From SIG455 sp045646385 (lineage in GTDB: Bacteria; Bacillota; Clostridia; UMGS1810): a stretch of 64,000 bases of DNA. This document shows, in pieces, positions 1 through 8,390 of the stretch. The notes under the pieces were generated by a model. That model searched no databases. It worked only from the letters and a program-made list of their open reading frames with translations, and was not told the DNA's origin. The DNA is taken from contig JAZRKQ010000007.1 in the NCBI GenBank assembly GCA_045646385.1, positions 56,994-120,993 on the forward strand. The letters are read 5' to 3'. The stretch's first letter is position 1. Every line of letters begins with the position of its first letter. The position numbers and the translations under genes were made by a program.

Positions 1-965
1 TTATCTCTGCCCTCAGCAACCATTCTGGGTGCACTGCCGTGAATAGCCTCAAACATAGCGTATCTTTTACCGATGTTTGCGCTGCCTGCAGTGCCAACAC
101 CGCCCTGGAACTCTGCCGCCTCGTCAGTTAAGATATCGCCGTAGAGGTTTGGCAGAACAAGTACCTGGAACTGTGTGCGTCTTTTCTCGTCAACCAGTTT
201 TGCTGTCATAATGTCTATGTACCAGTCGTCAAACTCAATTTCGGGATATTCTTTTGCAATATCTTTGCAGATGCCGAGGAATTTACCGTCGGTAGTTTTA
301 ACTACGTTTGCTTTTGTTACTGCAGTAACTTTTGTTTTGCCTGCTTTTTTAGCATACTCAAATGCTGCACGTGCAATTCTTTCTGTACCCTCTGTAGTGG
401 TAACACAGAAGTCCATAGCAAGGTCGTCGTTTACGTGGATACCCTTGCTGCCGATAGCGTAAGAGCCCTCTGTGTTTTCACGGTAGAATGTCCAGTCGAT
501 GCCCTGCTCGGGCACTTTAACGGGACGCACGTTTGCAAAGAGGTCAAGTTCTTTTCTCATAGCAACATTGGCGCTTTCAATATTCGGCCAAGGATCGCCT
601 GCACGCGGTGTGGTTGTAGGGCCTTTTAAGATAACGTGGCATGATTTAAGTTCTGCCAGAACGTCATCTGGGATAGCCTTGTTAGCAGCAACACGATTTT
701 CAATTGTAAGACCGTCAATAACTTTAAACTCTACTTTGCCAGCCTTAACTTTGTCGGCGAGCAAAAATTCTAAAATTCTGTGAGCCTCGTGTGTAATGGC
801 AGGGCCAATGCCGTCGCCACCGCACACACCGATGATAAGTTTGTCGAGTTTGGAATAGTCGATGAAATCTTTTGTTTCATTCATTCTGTCAACACGGTCA
901 AGTTGCTCGTTTATAAGCGCAGCAAACTTGTCTGTTGCATTTTTAATGATTGCTTCTCTGTTCAT
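1..965 (-). CDS. icd: Isocitrate dehydrogenase (isocitrate/isopropylmalate dehydrogenase family), 3' end beyond the window
   Basis: Oxidative decarboxylation of isocitrate to 2-oxoglutarate is the likely reaction. About 321 residues are visible. They carry the family's GDGIGP motif near residue 50, the substrate-loop region KGPTTTPRAGDPWPN, and the conserved LPNLYGDILTDEAAEFQGG block near the truncated end. The ATG at 965 follows a good AAGGAGA site 8 bases away. It lies 22 bases after tatD and probably closes an alaS-hit-tatD-icd transcript. Aconitase, the preceding step, is encoded divergently at 5097. Isopropylmalate or homoisocitrate dehydrogenase are alternatives, but the nearby aconitase favours isocitrate. 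The C-terminus lies outside the window. Confidence 0.85.
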   Translation of the reverse strand, partial: MNREAIIKNATDKFAALINEQLDRVDRMNETKDFIDYSKLDKLIIGVCGGDGIGPAITHEAHRILEFLLADKVKAGKVEFKVIDGLTIENRVAANKAIPDDVLAELKSCHVILKGPTTTPRAGDPWPNIESANVAMRKELDLFANVRPVKVPEQGIDWTFYRENTEGSYAIGSKGIHVNDDLAMDFCVTTTEGTERIARAAFEYAKKAGKTKVTAVTKANVVKTTDGKFLGICKDIAKEYPEIEFDDWYIDIMTAKLVDEKRRTQFQVLVLPNLYGDILTDEAAEFQGGVGTAGSANIGKRYAMFEAIHGSAPRMVAEGRD

Positions 966-987
966 TGTGGATTCTCCTTTATATCAA

Positions 988-1749
988 TTATTTTATGTTA
1001 AATATTTTTTTTGCATTGTCGCTTGTAATCTTCGCTATATGCTCGGCACTTACTCCGCGCAAATCAGCAATTTTCTCTGCAACGTGTTTAACGTATACCG
1101 AGCAGTTGCGCTCACCCCTGTGCGGTTCGGGTGCCATATACGGGCAGTCTGTTTCTATTAAAAGCCTGTCGTCGGGCACGATTTTTGCAACATCGGGTAA
1201 AGCCTTTGCGTTTTTAAATGTTACAGGGCCTGCAAAGGATATGTGGTAGCCTAAGTCAAGGTATATCTTAGCCGTTTCTACACTGCCCGAAAAGCAATGG
1301 ATAATTCCGCCGTGAATTTTGCTTTCCCTGCAGATTTTGATTGTGTCTTCTGTAGCATCACGGCTGTGGATAATAACGGGCAAGTGTAAATCATAAGCCA
1401 GTTTCATCTGCTTTTTAAACCAGTAACGCTGAGCCTCTCTCGGTGAATGGTCGTAGTAATAATCAAGACCGATTTCGCCTATTGCCACAACCTTTTTATG
1501 CTTTGAAAGGTCGGCAATCGTTAAAAGGTCAGAGTCTTGCATATCCTTAACCTCGTGCGGATGAACACCCACAGCAGCATAAACAAAATCGTACTTTTCG
1601 GCAAGTTCAACCGACTTTTTACTGGTTTTGATATCCGAACCAATGTTGGTTATGTTGGAAATGCCGTTTTCGGCAAGTGACAAAAGTGCCTCGTGACGGT
1701 CGCCGTCAAAACGGCGGTCGTCGTAGTGGGCATGCGAATCAAAATACAT
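988..1749 (-). CDS. tatD: TatD-family metal-dependent deoxyribonuclease
   Basis: A 253-residue TIM-barrel amidohydrolase-fold hydrolase of normal family length. The N-terminal metal motif DSHAHYDD, the EIGLDYYYD strand, the IIHSRDA and GIIHCFSG histidines and the terminal ETDCPYMAPEPHRG block are all present, so the metal site looks intact. Family members are cytoplasmic 3'-5' exonucleases acting in DNA repair or turnover. The exact substrate here is not shown. The ATG is preceded by AAAAGGAGA. The gene is 22 bases upstream of icd. It is separated from the upstream HIT gene by a 60 bp hairpin (1801-1860). Confidence 0.93.
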   Translation of the reverse strand: MYFDSHAHYDDRRFDGDRHEALLSLAENGISNITNIGSDIKTSKKSVELAEKYDFVYAAVGVHPHEVKDMQDSDLLTIADLSKHKKVVAIGEIGLDYYYDHSPREAQRYWFKKQMKLAYDLHLPVIIHSRDATEDTIKICRESKIHGGIIHCFSGSVETAKIYLDLGYHISFAGPVTFKNAKALPDVAKIVPDDRLLIETDCPYMAPEPHRGERNCSVYVKHVAEKIADLRGVSAEHIAKITSDNAKKIFNIK

Positions 1750-1800
1750 TTGTTTCTCCTTTTATTAATAAGGACTTATGTTATCAGTATGGTGCTCGTA

Positions 1801-1860
1801 AACAACCAACGATATTTTTCCGCCTGAGTATATTTATGCGGAAAAATATCATTGGTTGTT
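1801..1860 (-). repeat. Conserved-loop hairpin, copy E1
   Basis: Arms 1801-1823 and 1838-1860 pair over 23 bp around a 14 nt loop. Read on the minus strand the loop is ATAAATATACTCAG. The only non-Watson-Crick position is a G-U pair in minus-strand RNA, but A-C in plus-strand RNA; minus is the transcribed strand here. It lies between the HIT gene and tatD. It has no T-run of terminator type. It shares its loop with four other hairpins in the window whose outer stems are unrelated. Confidence 0.9.
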
Positions 1861-1874
1861 ATTCCCAAATTAAA

Positions 1875-2213
1875 TCAAGGCCATAAAAGTGTTTTTCCGC
1901 CAATCAAGTGGAAATGCATATGGAAAACCGTCTGCCCTGCGTTTTCGCCGCAGTTATTTACAATACGGAAACCGCTTTTTTCTATGCCCATAATTTCGGC
2001 AATTTTTTTGGCAGTGTTAAAGATGTGCGCTACAACGGGTGCGTTTTTCTCTGTTATATCCATAGCAGAAGCGATGTGCTCTTTCGGGATAATCAGCACG
2101 TGCACGGGTGCAACGGGGTTTACATCTTTAAAAGCGATTATCTTGTCGTCCTCATACACGATATCGGACGGAATTTCACGGTTTATAATTTTACAAAAAA
2201 TGCAATTATCCAT
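1875..2213 (-). CDS. HIT-family nucleotide-binding hydrolase
   Basis: A 112-residue histidine-triad protein of usual family length. It begins with the zinc-type motif CIFCKI and ends with the catalytic triad HMHFHLIGG near residues 98-106. HIT proteins of this branch hydrolyse AMP-lysine or adenosine phosphoramidates, and some scavenge aminoacyl-adenylates. The gene starts 16 bases after alaS ends, so it is almost certainly cotranscribed. That pairing fits a role in handling adenylylated by-products of the synthetase, but this is inference. The E1 hairpin follows its stop codon. Confidence 0.92.
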   Translation of the reverse strand: MDNCIFCKIINREIPSDIVYEDDKIIAFKDVNPVAPVHVLIIPKEHIASAMDITEKNAPVVAHIFNTAKKIAEIMGIEKSGFRIVNNCGENAGQTVFHMHFHLIGGKTLLWP

Positions 2214-2228
2214 TTTTATCGCCCTCTC

Positions 2229-4874
2229 TTATGCGTTAGTCTGATTTTTAATTACTTCTGCTGCCGCTTTAAGCGCTGCGTCAACGCCTTTGGGGTCGGA
2301 GCCGCCCGCCTGAGCAGAGTCAGGTCTGCCGCCGCCTTTGCCGCCTACGTGTGCAGAGATTTCTTTAACAATGTTACCGCAATGAACACCTTTTTTAACT
2401 GCTGCGTCGGTTGCTGCTGCAATAAGGTTAGCCTTGTCGGCTGTGTATACGGCAAATACGGTTACGGCACATTCAAATTCAGACTTGATATTGTCTGCCA
2501 TTTTGCGCGCGGTGTTGATGTCAACATCTGCAAATGCGCCTGTAAGAACGGTTACGCCGCCAATTTCAACAGCGTTTTTCTTAATATCATCAAGTCCGCC
2601 GCTTGCCATTTTTTCTTTAAGTGCGGCGAGTTCTTTTTCAAGGTTTTTAATTTCTGTCTGGTTAGACTCAACCTTAGCAACTGCATCTGCAGGAGCACAC
2701 TTAAGTGCGGCGCAGATATTTGCAAGGTTGTCCTCTGTTTCGTTAAGTTTTGTAAGAATGTTCATACCAGTGATGGCTTCAATTCTTCTTACACCTGCTG
2801 CGATACCTGTTTCGGAAATAATCTTGAACAAGCCGATGTTAGCGGTGTTTTTAACGTGTGTACCGCCACAGAGTTCTGTGCTGAAATCGCCCATTTTAAC
2901 TACACGCACCACATCGCCGTATTTTTCGCCGAACAGAGCCATTGCACCGAGTTTTTTAGCCTCGTCAATCGGCATCTGTGCGCAGGTAACGTCAAGCGCA
3001 GCAGCAATTTCGCGATTTACAATCTGCTCAACCTCTTTTAACTGGTCGGCAGTTACAGCCTCGTAGTGAGAGAAGTCGAAACGAAGTCTTTCGTTATTTA
3101 CAAACGAGCCTGCCTGTTCAACGTGCTGACCTACAACCTCACGCAATGCTTTTTGCAAAAGGTGGGTTGCGGAGTGGTTTTTCTCAGTAGCGGCACGGAG
3201 GTCTTTGTCAACGCAGGCAGTTGCACTATCGCCAACAGAAACAGTTCCGTCTGTAACAACACCCACGTGGAGCATAACGCCCTCGGCAGTCTTTTTGGTG
3301 TCGTCTATACGGATTGTGCCGTTTGCAGTTTTGATGATTCCATTGTCGCCCGACTGACCGCCGCCCTCACCGTAGAACGGAGTTTTGTCAAGCAGAATGG
3401 TAACTGTGCCATCTTCTGCAGTTGCGGCTGTCTGTGATTTTTTGTCGAATATAATTGCAGAGATTTTGCTATCGCACTCAGTTGATTCGTAACCCACAAA
3501 CTCACATGGGCAGGAATCGTAAACGCTCTTTAATTCGTCGTCTTTCCAAGCATCGCCCTCGCCGTTGGCACGGTTTTCACGGGCGCGTTTTTTCTGCTCT
3601 GCCATGCATGCGGTAAACTCGTCTTCGTCAACGGAATACCCCTGTTCGGAAAGGATTTCCACAGTTAAATCAAGCGGGAATCCGTATGTGTCGTAAAGTT
3701 TGAACGCATCTGCACCGGAGAGAGTTTTGCTTCCGTTTGCTTTCATGGTGTCTACATAACCCTCTAAAATAGAAAGTCCGTCGCCGATAGTTTCGGCAAA
3801 GCGTTTTTCTTCTATTTCTATCATCTTTTTGATGTAGTCTGCTTTTTCTGTGATTTCGGGGTACGCAGACAAGTTTTCTTTAGCAACTGTGTCTACAACT
3901 TTGTAGAGGAACGCACCCTCAAGTCCTAACAATTTACCGTGACGAGCCGCATGACGGAGGAGTCTGCGCAGAACATAGCCTCTGCCCTCGTTGCTTATCT
4001 GTACGCCGTCGGCAATCATAAATGTGGTTGAACGGATATGGTCTGTTATAACACGGAGTGATACGTCTGTTTTTTCGTTATCGCCGTATTTAACGCCTGC
4101 AAGTTCGCTGATTTTAGCCATAATGTTGCGCACGGTGTCAACCTCAAACAGGTTATTAACACCCTGCATAATGCATGCAATACGCTCCAAGCCCATACCT
4201 GTGTCGATATTGGGGTGTTCAAGGCGGTTGTAGTTGCCGTCTTCGTCTTTATCGAACTGAGTAAATACAAGGTTCCAGAACTCAACGTATCTGTCACACT
4301 CACAGCCGACTTTACAATCGGGCGAGCCACAGCCAGCCTCAGGGCCACGGTCAAAGTAGAGTTCAGAACAAGGTCCGCAAGGGCCTGTGCCGATTTCCCA
4401 GAAGTTATCCTCTTTACCCATACGCACAATGCGGTCTGGAGCAACGCCTACGTTTTTAGTCCAGATGTCAAAAGCCTCGTCGTCGTCTTCGTAGATGGTA
4501 ACCCACAGTTTGTCCACAGGCAGTTTGAGTACTTCTGTTGCAAATTCCCATGCCCATGCAGTTGCCTCTGTTTTGAAGTAGTCGCCAAACGAGAAGTTGC
4601 CGAGCATCTCAAAATATGTGCCGTGACGTGCAGTTTTGCCCACTCGGTCAATGTCGGGAGTGCGGATACACTTCTGGCAAGTGGTAACACGGTTGCGCGG
4701 TGGAGTTTCCTTACCTGTAAAGTATGGCTTTAACGGCGCCATACCTGCATTTATAAGCAGAAGGCTTTTGTCGTCCCTCGGTATAAGAGGGAAACTTGGC
4801 AAGCGAAGATGCCCCTTGCTTTCGTAGAAAGAGAGAAACTTCTCTCTTATTTCGTTAAGTCCCAGTTTTTCCAT
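2229..4874 (-). CDS. alaS: Alanyl-tRNA synthetase
   Basis: Charges tRNA-Ala. The protein has about 881 residues, full family length. The N-terminal class II core begins LGLNEIREKF and carries the motif 2 region around RTPDIDRVGKTARHGT. The editing domain has the zinc motifs HSATHLL and CGGTH, and the C-terminal C-Ala domain ends with a GGKGGGRPD block. An ATG at 4886 sits directly on the AAAGGA site. The ATG at 4874 (MEKLGLNE) gives better spacing and matches the usual N-terminus, so I prefer it. A consensus promoter lies at 4925-4953. No T-box leader fits the short upstream gap. Confidence 0.96.
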   Translation of the reverse strand: MEKLGLNEIREKFLSFYESKGHLRLPSFPLIPRDDKSLLLINAGMAPLKPYFTGKETPPRNRVTTCQKCIRTPDIDRVGKTARHGTYFEMLGNFSFGDYFKTEATAWAWEFATEVLKLPVDKLWVTIYEDDDEAFDIWTKNVGVAPDRIVRMGKEDNFWEIGTGPCGPCSELYFDRGPEAGCGSPDCKVGCECDRYVEFWNLVFTQFDKDEDGNYNRLEHPNIDTGMGLERIACIMQGVNNLFEVDTVRNIMAKISELAGVKYGDNEKTDVSLRVITDHIRSTTFMIADGVQISNEGRGYVLRRLLRHAARHGKLLGLEGAFLYKVVDTVAKENLSAYPEITEKADYIKKMIEIEEKRFAETIGDGLSILEGYVDTMKANGSKTLSGADAFKLYDTYGFPLDLTVEILSEQGYSVDEDEFTACMAEQKKRARENRANGEGDAWKDDELKSVYDSCPCEFVGYESTECDSKISAIIFDKKSQTAATAEDGTVTILLDKTPFYGEGGGQSGDNGIIKTANGTIRIDDTKKTAEGVMLHVGVVTDGTVSVGDSATACVDKDLRAATEKNHSATHLLQKALREVVGQHVEQAGSFVNNERLRFDFSHYEAVTADQLKEVEQIVNREIAAALDVTCAQMPIDEAKKLGAMALFGEKYGDVVRVVKMGDFSTELCGGTHVKNTANIGLFKIISETGIAAGVRRIEAITGMNILTKLNETEDNLANICAALKCAPADAVAKVESNQTEIKNLEKELAALKEKMASGGLDDIKKNAVEIGGVTVLTGAFADVDINTARKMADNIKSEFECAVTVFAVYTADKANLIAAATDAAVKKGVHCGNIVKEISAHVGGKGGGRPDSAQAGGSDPKGVDAALKAAAEVIKNQTNA

Positions 4875-4924
4875 ATAGTAATTCATTCCTTTCGGATTTT
4901 TTTACACATAAAAGTACATTATAT

Positions 4925-4953
4925 AGTATATAAAATTTTCTACGTATTGTCAA
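4925..4953 (-). promoter_or_regulatory. Sigma-A-type promoter of alaS
   Basis: TTGACA (complement of 4948-4953), a 17-base spacer and TATACT (complement of 4925-4930), about 40-50 bases before the alaS start. Confidence 0.75.
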
Positions 4954-5034
4954 CCTTTTGCGAATATTTTAGACGTTGAAAAATCAGCGGTCGGAGGAGA
5001 AGATATTTATCTTTACCTTTTGCTTTTGCGATTC

Positions 5035-5063
5035 TTGACAAATATAATAATATTTTATATAAT
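5035..5063 (+). promoter_or_regulatory. Sigma-A-type promoter of aconitase
   Basis: Perfect TTGACA (5035-5040), a 17-base AT-only spacer and TATAAT (5058-5063). It places the transcript start near 5070, so the in-frame GTG at 5067 cannot be the translation start and the TTG at 5097 is favoured. Confidence 0.85.
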
Positions 5064-5096
5064 TAAGTGAATAATAGCAGTTTGGAGGAAACAAAA

Positions 5097-7016
5097 TTGA
5101 ATATTACACAGAAAATAATCAAAAACCATCTTGTTTCGGGCGAAATGGTTGCAGGTGAGGAAATCTCTATCCGCATAGACCAGACCCTTACTCAGGATTC
5201 CACAGGTACTATGGCGTACCTTGAATTTGAGGCAATAGGTATTCCGAGAGTAAAAACAAAAAAATCGGTGGCTTACATCGACCACAACACCTTACAGTCG
5301 GGTTTTGAAAATGCCGATGACCACAAATACATACAGACAGTTACAAAAAAACACGGCATACACTTTTCACGTCCCGGTAACGGCATCTGCCATCAGGTGC
5401 ATTTAGAGAGATTCGGCGTACCGGGTATGACACTCCTCGGCTCTGACAGCCACACCCCAACTGGCGGCGGTATCGGTATGCTGGCAATCGGTGCAGGCGG
5501 TATGGACGTTGCAGTTGCTATGGGCGGCGGTGCGTACTACCTTACAATGCCGAAAGTTGTTAAAGTAAACTTAACAGGCAAACTCAACCCCTGGGTTGCC
5601 GCTAAAGATATTATTTTAGAAGTTCTGCGCCGTTTAAGCGTTAAAGGCGGTGTGGGCAAGGTTATCGAGTACGTTGGCGAGGGCGTTAAATCTTTAACTG
5701 TTCCCGAACGTGCAACCATCACCAATATGGGCGCTGAACTCGGTGCAACCACATCTGTGTTCCCCAGTGACGAAACCACACGCGCATTCTTAAAAGCGCA
5801 GGGCAGAGAAGAAGACTACACAGAAATTCTGCCTGATGCTGACGCAACTTATGATGAAGAACTTACAATTGACCTTTCAACTCTTGAGCCTATGGCGGCA
5901 AAACCGCATATGCCCGATAATGTTGACACAATCAAAAACATCGGTCCAATCAAGGTTGACCAGGTTGCAATCGGCTCTTGCACAAACTCATCTTATATGG
6001 ATATGATGAAAGTTGCGCGCATATTAAAAGGCAAAACTGTTCACGAGGACGTAAGTTTAGTTATTGCGCCCGGCTCAAAACAGGTGCTTAATATGCTTTC
6101 CGAAAACGGTGCACTTGCTGATATGATTGCCGCAGGTGCAAGAATTTTAGAGTCTGCGTGCGGTCCGTGTATCGGTATGGGTCAGTCACCTAAAACAGAC
6201 GCTATATCTTTAAGAACATTCAACCGTAACTTTGAGGGCAGAAGCGGTACAGTTTCTGCACAGGTTTACCTTGTAAGCCCTGAGGTTGCCGCAATCAGCG
6301 CAATCAAGGGTGTGCTTACAGACCCAAGAGAACTCGATATGTCCAACATTATCGAAATGCCCGAAAAGTTTATGATTAACGACAATATGGTTGTAGAGCC
6401 TGCGCCCGAGGGCAACGATGTTGAGGTTGTTCGCGGTCCTAACATTAAACCGTTCCCCGTAAACGTGGCTCTGCCCGAAAACTTAAAAGGCAAATCACTC
6501 ATCAAGGTAGAGGACAACATCACAACAGACCACATTATGCCGTCTAACGCAAAACTTCTGCCTTACCGTTCAAACGTGCCTTACCTTTCAGAATACTGCT
6601 TAACACCTTGCGACCCCGAATTCCCTGCACGTGCTAAAGAAAACGGCGGCGGATTTATTATCGGCGGTTCAAACTACGGTCAGGGTTCAAGCCGTGAACA
6701 TGCTGCTCTTGCGCCTTTGTATTTGGGTATTAAAGCGGTTATCGTTAAATCATTCGCACGTATACATATGGCTAACCTTATAAACTCGGGTATTCTGCCG
6801 TTAGTGCTTGAAAACGAGGCAGACTACGACAACATTGATATGATGGACGAACTCGCTATCGACAATGTTCGCACACAACTTGCCGACGGCAACAGAATTG
6901 TAGTTAAAAACATAACCAAAAATATAGAAATCCCCACTATCATCAACGTGTCTGACAGACAGAAAGATATGCTTTTGGCAGGCGGATTGCTCAACTACAC
7001 AAGAGAGAATAATTAA
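5097..7016 (+). CDS. Aconitate hydratase (short, about 640-residue type)
   Basis: Interconverts citrate and isocitrate via cis-aconitate using a [4Fe-4S] cluster. Cluster cysteines appear in IGSCTNSS (about residue 300) and SACGPCIGMG (about residue 365). Other marks are the SHTPTGGGIGMLA substrate loop, and the C-terminal swivel domain with NYGQGSSREHAA. At 639 residues it is the short single-chain type, not the roughly 900-residue AcnA. The start is TTG at 5097, 8 bases after GGAGG. With the divergent icd it supplies 2-oxoglutarate from citrate, as expected for a partial oxidative TCA branch in an anaerobe. Homoaconitase is a less likely alternative. Confidence 0.9.
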   Translation: MNITQKIIKNHLVSGEMVAGEEISIRIDQTLTQDSTGTMAYLEFEAIGIPRVKTKKSVAYIDHNTLQSGFENADDHKYIQTVTKKHGIHFSRPGNGICHQVHLERFGVPGMTLLGSDSHTPTGGGIGMLAIGAGGMDVAVAMGGGAYYLTMPKVVKVNLTGKLNPWVAAKDIILEVLRRLSVKGGVGKVIEYVGEGVKSLTVPERATITNMGAELGATTSVFPSDETTRAFLKAQGREEDYTEILPDADATYDEELTIDLSTLEPMAAKPHMPDNVDTIKNIGPIKVDQVAIGSCTNSSYMDMMKVARILKGKTVHEDVSLVIAPGSKQVLNMLSENGALADMIAAGARILESACGPCIGMGQSPKTDAISLRTFNRNFEGRSGTVSAQVYLVSPEVAAISAIKGVLTDPRELDMSNIIEMPEKFMINDNMVVEPAPEGNDVEVVRGPNIKPFPVNVALPENLKGKSLIKVEDNITTDHIMPSNAKLLPYRSNVPYLSEYCLTPCDPEFPARAKENGGGFIIGGSNYGQGSSREHAALAPLYLGIKAVIVKSFARIHMANLINSGILPLVLENEADYDNIDMMDELAIDNVRTQLADGNRIVVKNITKNIEIPTIINVSDRQKDMLLAGGLLNYTRENN

Positions 7017-7055
7017 AATATATTTTTATAATTATCCTACAAAGGAGAATTTCCT

Positions 7056-7481
7056 ATGGAATCAAAACTTAAAAAAGGTGCCCTTGGCTACAAATCTAAA
7101 GAGGTAGAGGCGTATTTGGTTGAACTTTCAAATAAATATCAGGAAGATATAAAAGCGAAAGACACCGAGATTGAAAATTTAAACGCTAAAGTTGCAGACC
7201 TCGAAAAAAAGATTGACGGTTATGAGGCAGAGCGTTTAAGCGTTGCCGATGCACTTGTAAAAGCGCAGAAAGAGGCTCAGGATATTATGGACGCCGCAGT
7301 TACCGAGGCAGAGGAAGAGCGCGCTAAAATTCAGGCGGACTGCGACGTACTTACCGCTAAGATTGCAGATGCCAAGGCCACACTTACTGCTATGCAGAAA
7401 GATGCGCTCAAAGTTATGGAAGAGTACAAGGCAATAGTGGCTGATTTTACTGATTTTTCAGGTGTAGCGCATGATGACTGA
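7056..7481 (+). CDS. Small DivIVA-like coiled-coil protein
   Basis: A 141-residue protein that is mostly predicted coiled coil (about residues 15-115), rich in Glu, Lys and Ala. The opening KKGALGYKSKEVEAYLVEL resembles the short N-terminal DivIVA/GpsB lipid-binding segment, where a glycine-tyrosine pair precedes a helix. DivIVA-family proteins mark curved membrane and recruit division or cell-wall factors. That role is inferred from family alone. A strong AAAGGAGA site precedes the ATG. Its end overlaps the start of ispE by 11 bases, so the two genes are translationally coupled. Confidence 0.65.
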   Translation: MESKLKKGALGYKSKEVEAYLVELSNKYQEDIKAKDTEIENLNAKVADLEKKIDGYEAERLSVADALVKAQKEAQDIMDAAVTEAEEERAKIQADCDVLTAKIADAKATLTAMQKDALKVMEEYKAIVADFTDFSGVAHDD

Positions 7482-8310
7482 AGGGAACTGCAAGATAAAC
7501 CTTGCGCTGAACGTGGAGGGAATCTTGCCGAACGGATACCACAGCGTAAAGATGATAATGCAGGAGATAACTCTTTGCGACGAAATCTCGTTGACTTTTG
7601 GGAAAAGTGGTGTAAGCCTGTCCTGCAGCAATTCACAGATACCAACGGACAATAAAAACATTGCATACCGCGCGGCAGAGATGTTTTATAAAGAAACAGG
7701 CATTGCCGACGGCGTGCATATACATATCAAAAAAATTGTGCCTACAGAGGCAGGCCTCGGCGGCGGAAGCGCCGACGGTGCGGCGGTTTTTAAAGCGATG
7801 AACGAGCATTACGGCTATCCGCTTACAGATGAGCAACTGCTTAAACTGGGCGCAGAATTAGGCGCAGATATTCCGTTTTGTATAATGGGTAAAACGGCTG
7901 TAGCCGAGGGGATTGGCGAGGTTCTAACGCCAATCGAAAGCAAAGTTAAAACATCTGTTTTAATAGTTAAACCTCCCGTTGGTATATCTACCCCTTGGGC
8001 ATATAAAAGGCTTGATGAGGTTGGTTTTAAACCCGTTGATGTAGACAAAGTTAAAACCGCACTTGAAAATGGTGATGCATCTGACTTATGCGCGTATATG
8101 GGCAATGTGTTTGAAACAGTTGCTCTGCAGGAATACCCCGAAATAGCGCAGATTAAAGCCGATATGCTTAGCTTTGGCGCAAGCGGTGCTATGATGAGCG
8201 GCAGCGGGCCGTCGGTGTTTGGTATATTTGAAGATGTTGATGCCTTGCAGCGAGCATACGACTATTTTAAAGAAAAATATAAAGATACTTTTAAAGCAAA
8301 AATGATATGA
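7471..8310 (+). CDS. ispE: 4-diphosphocytidyl-2-C-methyl-D-erythritol kinase
   Basis: The ATP-dependent kinase of the MEP isoprenoid pathway, a cytoplasmic GHMP-family enzyme. The 279-residue length is typical. It shows the N-terminal KINLALNVEG, the GHMP ATP loop PTEAGLGGGSADGAA near residue 93, and the C-terminal MMSGSGPSVFGIF motif. The ATG overlaps the end of the DivIVA-like gene. A GGTG site lies in the tail of that gene. IspG from the same pathway is encoded separately at 14894. A symmetrical terminator follows at 8319-8348. Confidence 0.96.
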   Translation: MMTEGNCKINLALNVEGILPNGYHSVKMIMQEITLCDEISLTFGKSGVSLSCSNSQIPTDNKNIAYRAAEMFYKETGIADGVHIHIKKIVPTEAGLGGGSADGAAVFKAMNEHYGYPLTDEQLLKLGAELGADIPFCIMGKTAVAEGIGEVLTPIESKVKTSVLIVKPPVGISTPWAYKRLDEVGFKPVDVDKVKTALENGDASDLCAYMGNVFETVALQEYPEIAQIKADMLSFGASGAMMSGSGPSVFGIFEDVDALQRAYDYFKEKYKDTFKAKMI

Positions 8311-8318
8311 GTATATGA

Positions 8319-8348
8319 AAAAACGGACGATAAAAATCGTCCGTTTTT
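8319..8348. terminator. Bidirectional rho-independent terminator between ispE and SLH protein 1
   Basis: A 13 bp stem AAAAACGGACGAT with its complement around an AAAA loop. It has T-runs on both strands and serves two convergent genes. Confidence 0.9.
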
Positions 8349-8390
8349 AATATCTAATCAGGAGATGATTAACAATGATTCACAAAGCAA

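Noticed and set aside
4887..5034. T-box or other leader for alaS
   Set aside because: The promoter lies 50 bases from the start codon, leaving no room for a T-box.
5067..5096. GTG at 5067 as aconitase start
   Set aside because: It lies 4 bases after a perfect -10 box, upstream of the expected transcript start. TTG at 5097 has a proper ribosome-binding site.
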